Assembly: GCF_036181745.1 (NCBI RefSeq)
Contig: NZ_CP108080.1
Location: 6,327,501-6,391,500 of the forward strand
Reading direction: 5' to 3'
Source of the DNA: Streptomyces sp. NBC_00259
Lineage (GTDB): Bacteria > Actinomycetota > Actinomycetes > Streptomycetales > Streptomycetaceae
DNA length: 64,000 nt
In this document: positions 23,783 through 32,552 of the stretch, piece after piece
Numbering within the stretch: position 1 is the first letter of the stretch
Layout of the letters: each line of letters opens with the position of its first letter
The notes under the pieces: generated by a model
What the model was told of the DNA's origin: nothing
The model's database searches: none
Seen by the model: the letters and a program-made list of their open reading frames with translations, nothing else
Translations under genes and position numbers: made by a program

Positions 23783-25192
23783 TTGCCGGACGCGGTCGTC
23801 CCGCTCACGGGCCAGAGCGTGCGGGGCGCGGTGTGGACCCTGGCCAACCGGCTCGGTGTGGTGGCGCGGACCCCGGGCGAGCTGGTCGGCGCCCTGACGG
23901 CGCTCGCCCGCCCGAGTGTGGTCGTACTGCCCGACCTGGACGCCGCCCACGATCCCGCGGCGATCACCGAACTCGTCCACGCGCTACGGGACCTGGGCCA
24001 CATCCGGCTCGTCACGGGAAGCGAGGGCGGGACGGGCGACGGCGGGACGGGCGACGGCGGGACGGAGGACGCGGCACCGGACGACCCGGGACCGGATGAC
24101 GCCGGACCGGACGACCCGGGTCCGGATGACGCGGGTCCGGATGTTGCCGGGCCGGTGGATCTTGCCGACCCCGGCGCGGTGTGCGCCGCGGATCCCTCGC
24201 GGGTGACGGCCGCGTACGAGCACGCGGCGGACGACCCGGGCGACCCGGACGGGCCGTCCGGCCACGGTGGTCTGCGCACGGCCTGGTTCCGGGCCGGACA
24301 GTCCCTGATCCGCGATCAGTCGGCGGCCGAGCGCGCCCTGGTCCTGCTCACCGCCCTCGGCGACGACGCGGACCCACGGCTGCGGCCCGCTCTGAACGCC
24401 CTTGGCACCGACGCCCCGTGGCAGGTCGACTGGACCCGGGTGCGGGGCGATGTCACCCCTCCCTGGCCCGGACCCGTGGCCGCGCTGGCCCAGGGCACGG
24501 GCCGCTGGTCGGACCATCTGCTCGTCGCCGACCAGCGCGGCACGATCCGTTCCCTGCGTCCCGCCGACGCCACACCCGCGCCGGGCACCGCCGCCATGCC
24601 CGTCCGCATCACGGCGCTCGCGCCGCTGCCCGACGGGACGCTGGTGATGCTGGACGAGCGGGGACGCCTGCACACGCACGGCGACACGGCCCTGACGGAG
24701 GCGGTCGCCGCCACGCTGCGCAAGCACCCGGGCACGGCGCTGGCCGCCACCCACCGTCTCGTCCTGGTCGGCGACCGGCACGGATCGCTGCACGCCTTCG
24801 GCTACGACGGCGTGCACCAGGCCGCCGCCCACCGCGGCCGGGTCACCGCCGTGGCGGTGGTCGACGGCCCCGCGCCGCTGGTCTGCAGCGGCGGCCTGGA
24901 CGGCACGGTCCGCCTCTGGACCCCGGGCGGCCCGCCGAAGCACGCCCCGCTCGCGGAGCGGGACTGCCCCGTCACCGCCCTCGCGGGCCGGGGACCTGAG
25001 CTGGCGGTCGCGTGGGCCGACGGACTCGTGGAACTCCGCCGCCTCGACACGGACGAGGCGCTGCCCTTCCGCCCGGGCCCACCGGTGCGCGCCGTGGCGA
25101 TGCCGGGGGACCGCTCGGTCGTCATCGGCACGGACGAGACCCTGATCCGCCTGACGGCCCGCCCCACGACCACTCCGCGGTGCACACGCTGA
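23783..25192 (+). CDS. WD40-like beta-propeller protein with acidic repeat linker
   Basis: A 469-residue protein starting from TTG ten bases after the GntR stop. Residues 1-75 form an alpha/beta module (RSVVVLPDLDAAHDPAAITELV). Residues 78-125 are a Gly/Asp/Pro repeat (GGTGDGGT; DDPGPDDAGP in alternating copies). From about 215 there are beta-propeller-like repeats ending in blades such as APLVCSGGLDGTVRLWTPGG. No signal peptide is seen. Similar Streptomyces proteins carry NACHT or kinase domains before the propeller; none is present here. Probably a scaffold; function unknown. Confidence 0.7.
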   Translation: MPDAVVPLTGQSVRGAVWTLANRLGVVARTPGELVGALTALARPSVVVLPDLDAAHDPAAITELVHALRDLGHIRLVTGSEGGTGDGGTGDGGTEDAAPDDPGPDDAGPDDPGPDDAGPDVAGPVDLADPGAVCAADPSRVTAAYEHAADDPGDPDGPSGHGGLRTAWFRAGQSLIRDQSAAERALVLLTALGDDADPRLRPALNALGTDAPWQVDWTRVRGDVTPPWPGPVAALAQGTGRWSDHLLVADQRGTIRSLRPADATPAPGTAAMPVRITALAPLPDGTLVMLDERGRLHTHGDTALTEAVAATLRKHPGTALAATHRLVLVGDRHGSLHAFGYDGVHQAAAHRGRVTAVAVVDGPAPLVCSGGLDGTVRLWTPGGPPKHAPLAERDCPVTALAGRGPELAVAWADGLVELRRLDTDEALPFRPGPPVRAVAMPGDRSVVIGTDETLIRLTARPTTTPRCTR

Positions 25193-25403
25193 TCCCGGCA
25201 TCACACTGCCCGTGACGCCCCGGCGCGCCCAACTGCTCGCCCCCGGCACGGGGTCCGCCATCTCGAGAGACCGGCGGCGCGCGTCGGCGTCATCGCGCCG
25301 AGCACCCCGGCGACGACGTCCGGGAACGGCCCCCGTCCCGGTACGCCCGGTGTGCTTCGGGTGCCGCCGTCTCCGGGGCGAACGAGCCGGGGGAGCGGCC
25401 CCG

Positions 25404-26183
25404 TCAGGCCGCCGGGGCCGGTGGTGCCAACTGCTCTGCCAGCCAGGTCGGTACGCCGCCGAGCAGCCGGAAGAGGCGGGTCGCCTCGGCGCGCAGACGG
25501 CTCGCCTCCGGCTCCGGTTCGGTGTCCGCGAGTGCGGCCAGGGCCGGGGCCGTGCCGATCAGATAGCCGAGGTCCTCGCGGATGCGGAGGGATTCGGTGA
25601 ACCCGTGCCGGGCTTCGGCGAGTTCGCCGTCGCGCAGGGCGAGAGCGGCGAGATGGCGCCAGGTGAACGACAGCAGCAGGGTGTCGCCGTGCGCGATGGC
25701 GCCGGCGTGGGCGCGGCGGTAGGCCGCGCGGGCGGCCTGCGGGGAATCGGCGAGATGCTCGGCGATCAGGCCGCGGCGGAAGTCGAGGAGCGGCCGGCCG
25801 GGCGCGGCCGGGGCGAGCAGCGCCGCCGCCCGGCCGAGGGCGGCGCGGGCCTCGTCGGCCCGGTCACGGACGCTCAGCACGGTGGAGGCGTACGCGAGTT
25901 GGCCGCGCTCACACGCGGCCGCACCACGCTCGTCGTCGTCACCCGCCACCGCCTCCGCCGCGCGCAGGGCGTCCTCCGCGTCCGCCCAGCCCTTGCCGGT
26001 GAACAGACAGCGTTCGACGAGGAGCGTCGCGCGCTGCAGGGTGAGCGCCGGGGATGCGGAGTGAGGGGCGAGGAGGGCTGCCGCATCGGTCCAACAGCCA
26101 CGCGAGCGCAGCCGCCATACCGCGGTCTGGAGGGGATCGTCACCTGCAGTGGTTCCGGAACCAGACATGGCGGTATGCGCCAC
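25404..26183 (-). CDS. Hypothetical TPR-like helical repeat protein
   Basis: A 259-residue all-helical protein with degenerate tetratricopeptide-like repeats: AEDALRAAEAVAG, ADEARAALGRAAALL, PQAARAAYRRAHAGAIAHGD and ELAEARHGFTESLRIREDLGY. It resembles the C-terminal helical part of LuxR/LAL or BTAD regulators without any DNA-binding or ATPase domain. GTG start at 26183 behind GGAGGGCAAT. It is convergent with the WD40-like gene. Nothing I recognise lies in the 211-bp gap to its left or the 212-bp gap to its right. Possibly a remnant of a larger regulator. Confidence 0.65.
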   Translation of the reverse strand: MAHTAMSGSGTTAGDDPLQTAVWRLRSRGCWTDAAALLAPHSASPALTLQRATLLVERCLFTGKGWADAEDALRAAEAVAGDDDERGAAACERGQLAYASTVLSVRDRADEARAALGRAAALLAPAAPGRPLLDFRRGLIAEHLADSPQAARAAYRRAHAGAIAHGDTLLLSFTWRHLAALALRDGELAEARHGFTESLRIREDLGYLIGTAPALAALADTEPEPEASRLRAEATRLFRLLGGVPTWLAEQLAPPAPAA

Positions 26184-26395
26184 ATTGCCCTCCCCAAGCG
26201 CGCCATTGTGCTGTTGAGTTCAGACGGAATCTCAGCACGGATCAGCCTGCCGGGCCAAGGGTTCTGGTGAATCAATTCACAATCGCCGGGGGTTTGGCGG
26301 GCGCACGCCGGTGGGATTCCGGCGCGATCCGGGCCCGCCGGTCATTTCCCTTCCGTTCGGGTGAAAGTGCGTACGCCGTTTGACGGATGTTCGGC

Positions 26396-28114
26396 TCAGC
26401 TCATCCTGAGGGCCAGGAAGAAGTCCAGCTTGTCCTCCAGCCGCGACAGGTCCCGGCCCGTCAGCTGCTCGATCCGGCCCACCCGGTACCGCAGCGTGTT
26501 CACATGCAGATGGAGCCGGGTGGCGCAGCGGGTCCACGAACCGTCGCAGTCCAGGAACGCCTCGAGCGTCGGGATCAACTCGGCACGGTGGCGGCGGTCG
26601 TAGTCGCGCAGCGGGTCCAGGAGCCGTGCCGTGAAGGCCCGGCGCACGTCGTCGGGGACGAACGGCAGCAGCAGGACGTGCGACGCGAGCTCGTGGTGGC
26701 CGGCCGCGCACACCCGGCCGGGGCGGGCCGCGGCGACCCGGCGCGCGTGCCGGGCCTCCTCCAGCGCGCCGCGCAGGCCCTCCGCCGAGTGGACGGCGGC
26801 GCTGACGCCGACGGTGAGCCGGCCGTCGCCGTCGAGCCCCGCGGACAGCGGGCCGCGGACGGCGGCGAGCAGGGCGTCCGCGTGCAGTCCGGTGTCGGCG
26901 GTGTCACCCGGCGGGCTGTCCAGCAGGTCCGCGTCGGCGGTGACGGTGACCGCGGGCAACGGCACCAGGGCGATCGCCTCGTCCCCGGTGTGCGCCACGG
27001 CGATGCGGTCGGCGGATTCCGAGCCCGCCGCCGCCGGGTCGACCAGGATCTCCTCCAGCAGCGACTGGGTGACGGGGCCGGCCTCGACCGGGGCCGTGCC
27101 GCCCTCCTGCTCCCACTCGACGCGCGCCACGACGACCTGCCAGTGCGGCGCCGTGCCGAGGCCCGGCACCAGCACCGGCGCGGCGACCCGGAGCCGGGCG
27201 GCGATCTCCGACGGCGGCGCGCCCGCCGAGACGAGCTCCAGCACTTCCTGGGCGAGCCGGCGCCGTACCGTACGGGCCGCCTCCCGCCGGTCCCGCTCGA
27301 CGGCGATCAGCTGGGTGACGCCCTGCAGCAGATCGAGCCGGGCGGCGGGCCAGTCGGAGGCGTCGGCCTCGACGGCCAGCAGCCAGTCCGACAGCACGGT
27401 CTCCCGGACGTCGCGGGACGCCGGTGCCGCGCCACGGCCCGTGTTCCGGATCGGGAACAGCGAATAGGTGACGCCGGGTGCGGCCTCCACCGTGGCGCGA
27501 TGCGGTCCGCGCCGTCCGGTACGGCTCGCGGCCAGATGCTCCGCGGCCAGTGCGGCACTGACGCCGTCCGGCAGCGGCTCGCCGGCGCCCGCGATCTGCC
27601 GGCCGGTGGGGGACAGGACCCAGGCGCGAAGGTCCAGGTCGGAGCCCAGGAGGTCGAGGACGACCTCGGGGCCGCCGCCCGCCGGGCCGGAGGTCATCAG
27701 CCGCCGGTGCCGGTCGACGACGGCGGCCAGGTCCCCGGCCCGCTCGCCGGACACCTGACGCACCACATGCTCGGTGATCGTCGCGAACGCAACGTCCTCG
27801 TTGACCGCGAACAGCGGCAGCCGGTGCTGTACGCACGCTTTCACGAGGTCCTCGGGAACGTCCCCGAGCTCCGCCTCGCCGGCCGCCAGCCCGGCGACCC
27901 CCGCGCTTGCGAGAATACGGACAAAAGGTTCGGAATCATCGGCGCTGTGCCGCCAGGCGAGCCCGGTGAGAACGAGCTCACCGCCCGAGAGATAGCGGCT
28001 CGGGTCGCGTAGGTCGGTCGTCATCACGCCACGGACGGTGCGGTCCAGCTCGTCGTCGCCGCCGAGCAGCCGCAGTCCCAGCGCGTCGGTCTCCAGCAGT
28101 GCGCGCAGCCGCAT
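26396..28114 (-). CDS. PucR family transcriptional regulator of purine catabolism
   Basis: A 572-residue PucR-type regulator. Residues 1-130 are the purine-sensing N-terminal domain (MRLRALLETDALGLRLLGGDDELDRTVRGVMTTDL is its opening). A GGDEF-like middle region follows. The C-terminal PucR helix-turn-helix is at about 505-565 (LIPTLEAFLDCDGSW and LHVNTLRYRVGRIEQLTGRDL). It is divergent from the xanthine dehydrogenase operon, 285 bp away, so I infer that it controls that operon. The GCCGTTGG element occurs twice in the shared region (28143 and 28168), but I cannot show it is the operator. Confidence 0.9.
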   Translation of the reverse strand: MRLRALLETDALGLRLLGGDDELDRTVRGVMTTDLRDPSRYLSGGELVLTGLAWRHSADDSEPFVRILASAGVAGLAAGEAELGDVPEDLVKACVQHRLPLFAVNEDVAFATITEHVVRQVSGERAGDLAAVVDRHRRLMTSGPAGGGPEVVLDLLGSDLDLRAWVLSPTGRQIAGAGEPLPDGVSAALAAEHLAASRTGRRGPHRATVEAAPGVTYSLFPIRNTGRGAAPASRDVRETVLSDWLLAVEADASDWPAARLDLLQGVTQLIAVERDRREAARTVRRRLAQEVLELVSAGAPPSEIAARLRVAAPVLVPGLGTAPHWQVVVARVEWEQEGGTAPVEAGPVTQSLLEEILVDPAAAGSESADRIAVAHTGDEAIALVPLPAVTVTADADLLDSPPGDTADTGLHADALLAAVRGPLSAGLDGDGRLTVGVSAAVHSAEGLRGALEEARHARRVAAARPGRVCAAGHHELASHVLLLPFVPDDVRRAFTARLLDPLRDYDRRHRAELIPTLEAFLDCDGSWTRCATRLHLHVNTLRYRVGRIEQLTGRDLSRLEDKLDFFLALRMS

Positions 28115-28399
28115 CTCGTCGCCGCCGATCTGTCTCGTTGTTGCCGTTGGACTGTGCTGAGGGATGTGCCGTTGGTTTCCGGAGGAATAAGAAGGGGTTG
28201 CCGGCCCCCGCCTTTCGTTCGAATCTACAAGACGAGGATGGCGACCAGCCAACTCCTTCATGTTTTCGGTGACTGCACCGGGCGGGGCGGTGCTTGTGTA
28301 CTTGGGCCACACCGCGTTAACAGGACATGAACATCCCCGCCAGGGCCGGCCGTCCCCGGGCCCCAGTGAACGACCGAATCACGTAGAAGAGAGCCACTC

Positions 28400-29290
28400 A
28401 TGGACTTCCTTCGCCCCGCCGGCTGGGAGGAGGCGCTCGCCGCCAAGGCAGAGCACCCCACCGCTGTGCCCATCGCGGGTGGCACCGACATCATGGTCGA
28501 GATCAACTTCGACCACCGTCGGCCGGAGTACCTCCTGGACCTGAACCGGATCACCGAGCTGAGCGAATGGGAAGTCGGCGAGGAGAACATCCGCCTGGGC
28601 GCCTCCGTCCCGTACACCCGGATCATGGAGAACCTGCGCACGGAGCTGCCCGGCCTGGCCCTCGCCTCGCACACCGTCGCCTCCCCGCAGATCCGCAACC
28701 GCGGCGGCGTCGGCGGCAACCTCGGCACCGCGTCCCCCGCCGGTGACGCCCACCCGGCCCTGCTGGCCGCCGGCGCCGAGGTCGAGGTGGAGTCGGTACG
28801 AGGCGCACGCTTCATCCCGATCGACGAGTTCTACACCGGAGTGAAGCGCAACGCGCTCGCCCCGGACGAGCTGATCAAGACCATCCACATCAAGAAGGCC
28901 GACGGGCCCCAGCAGTACTCGAAGGTCGGCACCCGCAACGCGATGGTGATCGCGGTGTGCGCCTTCGGCATCGCCCTGCACCCCGAGACCCGCACCGTGA
29001 AGACCGGCATCGGCTCGGCCGCGCCCACCCCGGTGCGCGCCAAGGCGGCCGAGGAGTTCCTGAACGCCGCGCTGGAGGAGGGCGGCTTCTGGGACAGCGG
29101 CAAGATCATCACCCCCTCGATCGCCAAGCAGTTCGCGGATCTCGCCTCCGCCGCCTGCAACCCGATCGACGACGTCCGAGGCACCGCCAGGTACCGCCGT
29201 CACGCGGTCGGCATCATGGCCCGCCGCACCCTCGGCTGGACCTGGGAGCAGTACCGCGGCACCGGCCGCACGCTTGAAGGAGCTGCCTGA
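28400..29290 (+). CDS. Xanthine dehydrogenase, FAD-binding subunit
   Basis: A 296-residue FAD subunit of a three-part molybdenum hydroxylase. The FAD pyrophosphate loop is PIAGGTDIMVEINF, and SPQIRNRGGVGGNLGTASPAGD is the second FAD motif. The C-terminal CO-dehydrogenase flavoprotein domain contains the VGTRNAMVIAVCAFGIAL strand. It passes electrons from the iron-sulfur subunit to NAD or another acceptor. First gene of the operon; ATG behind GAAGAGAG; the next gene starts two bases after the stop. Confidence 0.92.
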   Translation: MDFLRPAGWEEALAAKAEHPTAVPIAGGTDIMVEINFDHRRPEYLLDLNRITELSEWEVGEENIRLGASVPYTRIMENLRTELPGLALASHTVASPQIRNRGGVGGNLGTASPAGDAHPALLAAGAEVEVESVRGARFIPIDEFYTGVKRNALAPDELIKTIHIKKADGPQQYSKVGTRNAMVIAVCAFGIALHPETRTVKTGIGSAAPTPVRAKAAEEFLNAALEEGGFWDSGKIITPSIAKQFADLASAACNPIDDVRGTARYRRHAVGIMARRTLGWTWEQYRGTGRTLEGAA

Positions 29291-29292
29291 TC

Positions 29293-29883
29293 ATGCGAGT
29301 CAACTTCACGGTCAACGGCCGTAAGCAGGAAGCCGACGACGTCTGGGAGGGCGAGAGCCTCCTGTACGTGCTCCGCGAGCGCCTGGGCCTGCCCGGTTCC
29401 AAGAACGCCTGCGAGCAGGGCGAGTGCGGCTCCTGCACGGTCCGTCTCGACGGCGTGCCGGTGTGTTCGTGTCTGGTGGCCGCCGGCCAGGTCGAGGGCC
29501 GCGAGGTCGTCACCGTCGAGGGCCTGGCGGACTTCGCCAGGCAGCGCGCCGAGCACGGGCACGGCGGATGCGCCACGGGCGCCTGCGGCACCCCGCTCCA
29601 GGAGGCCCGGCAGTGGTCCGCCAAGGGCACCGACTCGCAGACCGGCGAGGGTACCGAACTCTCCCCGATCCAGCAGGCGTTCATCGACGCCGGCGCCGTG
29701 CAGTGCGGCTTCTGCACCCCGGGTCTGCTGGTCGCCGCCGACGAGCTGCTGGAGCACAACGCCTCCCCGTCCGACGCGGACATCCGCGAGGCGCTGTCCG
29801 GCAACCTCTGCCGCTGCACCGGTTACGAGAAGATCCTCGACGCGGTCCGCCTCGCGGCCGCCCGTCAGGAAGAGGCGGTCTGA
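29293..29883 (+). CDS. Xanthine dehydrogenase, 2Fe-2S subunit
   Basis: A 196-residue subunit with two 2Fe-2S clusters. The ferredoxin-like site is Cys40, Cys45, Cys48 and Cys60. The helical site is CGFC (138, 141) and CRC (173, 175). Between the two domains, residues 82-123 form an insertion with two extra Cys (93 and 98) and a hydrophilic stretch, longer than the short linker usual in this family of about 155-165 residues. Second gene of the operon, two bases after the FAD subunit and five before the molybdenum subunit. Confidence 0.92.
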   Translation: MRVNFTVNGRKQEADDVWEGESLLYVLRERLGLPGSKNACEQGECGSCTVRLDGVPVCSCLVAAGQVEGREVVTVEGLADFARQRAEHGHGGCATGACGTPLQEARQWSAKGTDSQTGEGTELSPIQQAFIDAGAVQCGFCTPGLLVAADELLEHNASPSDADIREALSGNLCRCTGYEKILDAVRLAAARQEEAV

Positions 29884-29888
29884 CCACC

Positions 29889-32297
29889 ATGGCGCTCCAT
29901 CCACGAGTCACCACCACTCCCGCGGGCACGCCCACCGAGGTCACCCAGGGGTCGCAGACCAAGGGCGGCATCGGCGAGTCCACGCTCCGCCCGGACGGCA
30001 CCCTCAAGGTCACCGGCGAGTTCGCGTACTCCTCGGACATGTGGCACGAGGACATGCTGTGGGGCCAGACGCTCCGCTCCACCGTCGCGCACGCCGAGAT
30101 CAGGTCGATCGACATCTCCGAGGCCCTGGCCATGCCCGGCGTCCACGCGGTCCTCACCTACGACGACCTGCCGACGGAGATGAAGAACTACGGCCTGGAG
30201 ATCCAGGACACCCCGGTCCTCGCGCACGGGAAGGTCCGCCACCACGGCGAGCCGGTGGCCCTCGTCGCCGCCGACCACCCCGAGACGGCCCGCCGCGCCG
30301 CCGCCAAGATCAAGATCGACTACGTCGAGCTGCCCGTCATCACCGACGAGGCCTCGGCCACCGCGCCCGGCGCGATCCTGGTCCACGAGGGCCGCGACGA
30401 CCACCACATCGGCCACGTCCCGCACCCCAACATCGTGCACCGGCAGCCGATCGTCCGCGGCGACGTGGCGAAGGCCCGCGAGCGCGCCGACGTCATCGTC
30501 GAGGGCGACTACACCTTCGGCATGCAGGACCAGGCGTTCCTCGGCCCGGAGTCCGGCCTCGCCGTGCCCGCCGAGGACGGCGGCGTCGACCTGTACGTCG
30601 CCACCCAGTGGCTGCACTCCGACCTCCGCCAGATCGCCCCGGTCCTCGGCCTGCCCGAGGAGAAGGTCCGCATGACGCTCTCCGGCGTCGGCGGCGCCTT
30701 CGGCGGCCGGGAGGACCTGTCGATGCAGATCCACGCCTGTCTGCTGGCGCTGCGCACCGGCAAGCCGGTCAAGATCGTCTACAACCGGTTCGAGTCCTTC
30801 TTCGGGCACGTCCACCGCCACCCGGCGAAGCTCCACTACGAGCACGGCGCCACCAAGGACGGCAAGCTCACGCACATGACGTGCCGCATCGTCCTGGACG
30901 GCGGCGCCTACGCGTCGGCGTCCCCGGCGGTCGTCGGCAACGCCTCGTCGCTCTCCGTCGGCCCGTACGTCGTCGACGACGTCGACATCGAGGCGATCGC
31001 GCTCTACACCAACAACCCGCCCTGCGGCGCGATGCGCGGCTTCGGCGCGGTCCAGGCGTGCTTCGCCTACGAGGCGCAGATGGACAAGCTGGCCGCGAAG
31101 CTCGGCATCGACCCGGTCGAGTTCCGGCAGCTGAACGCCATGGAGCAGGGCACGATCATGCCGACCGGCCAGCCGGTCGACTCACCGGCCCCCGTCGCCG
31201 AACTGCTGCGCCGCATCAAGGCCCGCCCGCTGCCGCCGGAGCGCCAGTGGGAGGTCGCCGGCGGCGCGTCGGACGTACGCGCCCTGCCCGGCGGTCTGTC
31301 CAACACCACGCACGGCGAGGGCGTCGTCCGCGGCGTCGGCTACGCGGTCGGCATCAAGAACGTCGGCTTCTCCGAGGGCTTCGACGACTACTCCACCGCC
31401 AGGGTGCGCATGGAGGTCGTGGGCGGCGAGCCGGTCGCCACCGTGCACACCGCGATGGCGGAGGTCGGCCAGGGCGGTGTCACCGTGCACGCCCAGATCG
31501 CCCGCACCGAACTCGGCGTGACCCAGGTGACCATCCACCCCGCCGACACCCAGGTCGGCTCCGCCGGCTCCACCTCCGCCTCCCGCCAGACGTACGTCAC
31601 CGGCGGCGCGGTGAAGAACTCCTGCGAGCTGGTCCGCGAGAAGGTCCTGGAGATCGGCCGCCGCAAGTTCGGCTCCTACCACCCCGCCTGGGCCACCGCC
31701 GAGCTGCTGCTCGAAGGCGGCAAGGTCGTCACCGACGGCGGCGAGGTGCTCTCCGACCTGGTGGACGTGCTGGAGGACGAGGCCGTCGAGGTCGAGGCCG
31801 AGTGGCGGCACCGTCCGACCGAGGCCTTCGACCTGCGCACCGGCCAGGGCAACGGCCACGTCCAGTACTCGTTCGCCGCGCACCGCGCGGTCGTCGAGGT
31901 GGACACCGAACTCGGCCTGGTGAAGGTCGTCGAGCTGGCCTGCGCCCAGGACGTCGGCAAGGCGCTCAACCCGCTGTCCGTCGTCGGCCAGATCCAGGGC
32001 GGCACCACCCAGGGCCTGGGTGTGGCGGTCATGGAGGAGATCATCGTCGACCCGAAGACCGCGAAGGTGCGCAACCCGTCCTTCACGGACTATCTGATCC
32101 CCACGATCCTCGACACCCCGACCATCCCGGTCGATGTGCTCGAACTCGCCGACGACCACGCCCCGTACGGGCTGCGGGGCATCGGCGAGGCCCCGACCCT
32201 GTCGTCCACCCCGGCCGTCCTCGCGGCGATCCGGAACGCGACGGGTCTGGAGCTCGACAGGACGCCGGTACGCCCCGAACACCTCACCGGCACCTAG
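29889..32297 (+). CDS. Xanthine dehydrogenase, molybdopterin-binding subunit
   Basis: An 802-residue large subunit. The a/b hammerhead domain is about residues 35-150 (TLKVTGEFAYSSDM), and the molybdenum-cofactor domains follow, with GVGGAFGGRED, CGAMRGFGAVQA, MAEVGQGGVTVHAQIARTELG and QVGSAGSTSASRQTYVTGGAV. The catalytic Glu is in the C-terminal RGIGEAPTLSSTPAV motif. Together with the two smaller subunits it oxidises hypoxanthine and xanthine to urate; the PucR and purine permease neighbours support this substrate. A hairpin terminator follows ten bases after the stop. Confidence 0.93.
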   Translation: MALHPRVTTTPAGTPTEVTQGSQTKGGIGESTLRPDGTLKVTGEFAYSSDMWHEDMLWGQTLRSTVAHAEIRSIDISEALAMPGVHAVLTYDDLPTEMKNYGLEIQDTPVLAHGKVRHHGEPVALVAADHPETARRAAAKIKIDYVELPVITDEASATAPGAILVHEGRDDHHIGHVPHPNIVHRQPIVRGDVAKARERADVIVEGDYTFGMQDQAFLGPESGLAVPAEDGGVDLYVATQWLHSDLRQIAPVLGLPEEKVRMTLSGVGGAFGGREDLSMQIHACLLALRTGKPVKIVYNRFESFFGHVHRHPAKLHYEHGATKDGKLTHMTCRIVLDGGAYASASPAVVGNASSLSVGPYVVDDVDIEAIALYTNNPPCGAMRGFGAVQACFAYEAQMDKLAAKLGIDPVEFRQLNAMEQGTIMPTGQPVDSPAPVAELLRRIKARPLPPERQWEVAGGASDVRALPGGLSNTTHGEGVVRGVGYAVGIKNVGFSEGFDDYSTARVRMEVVGGEPVATVHTAMAEVGQGGVTVHAQIARTELGVTQVTIHPADTQVGSAGSTSASRQTYVTGGAVKNSCELVREKVLEIGRRKFGSYHPAWATAELLLEGGKVVTDGGEVLSDLVDVLEDEAVEVEAEWRHRPTEAFDLRTGQGNGHVQYSFAAHRAVVEVDTELGLVKVVELACAQDVGKALNPLSVVGQIQGGTTQGLGVAVMEEIIVDPKTAKVRNPSFTDYLIPTILDTPTIPVDVLELADDHAPYGLRGIGEAPTLSSTPAVLAAIRNATGLELDRTPVRPEHLTGT

Positions 32298-32306
32298 CCC
32301 TCCGGC

Positions 32307-32333
32307 GGCCGGGGGGATTCCGTCCCCTCGGCC
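32307..32333 (+). terminator. Hairpin after the xanthine dehydrogenase operon
   Basis: An 11-bp stem (32307-32317 with 32323-32333) containing one G-T pair around the loop TTCCG. It should separate the dehydrogenase operon from the permease gene. Confidence 0.7.
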
Positions 32334-32423
32334 ACCGGTTCAGGTCCCAGGCGGCGACAGTCCCCAGGAGATCCTGCTCAGCAACACCGGAAGAACTGCA
32401 GTGGCGAACCCCCTGGGTTCCCC

Positions 32424-32435
32424 GGTCTGCAGACC
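32424..32435. promoter_or_regulatory. 12-bp perfect palindrome upstream of the purine permease gene
   Basis: GGTCTGCAGACC lies about 118 bp before the permease start, in the 219 bases left between the terminator and that gene. It may be an operator for a purine-responsive regulator; no experiment or consensus supports that here. Confidence 0.3.
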
Positions 32436-32552
32436 CGTTCGTCTCGGGCCGTCCCCCGGGTCGTGCAGCCCACGAAGAATCCCAAATCCCGTAGCCCGAC
32501 GCGGCATTCACGTCCGGTGCGGGTGCCCCTGTGAACCTTGGGAGTAGGCATC

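Noticed and set aside
26387..28012. Plus-strand open frame opposite the PucR gene
   Set aside because: Shadow of the regulator; no domain or ribosome site is visible.
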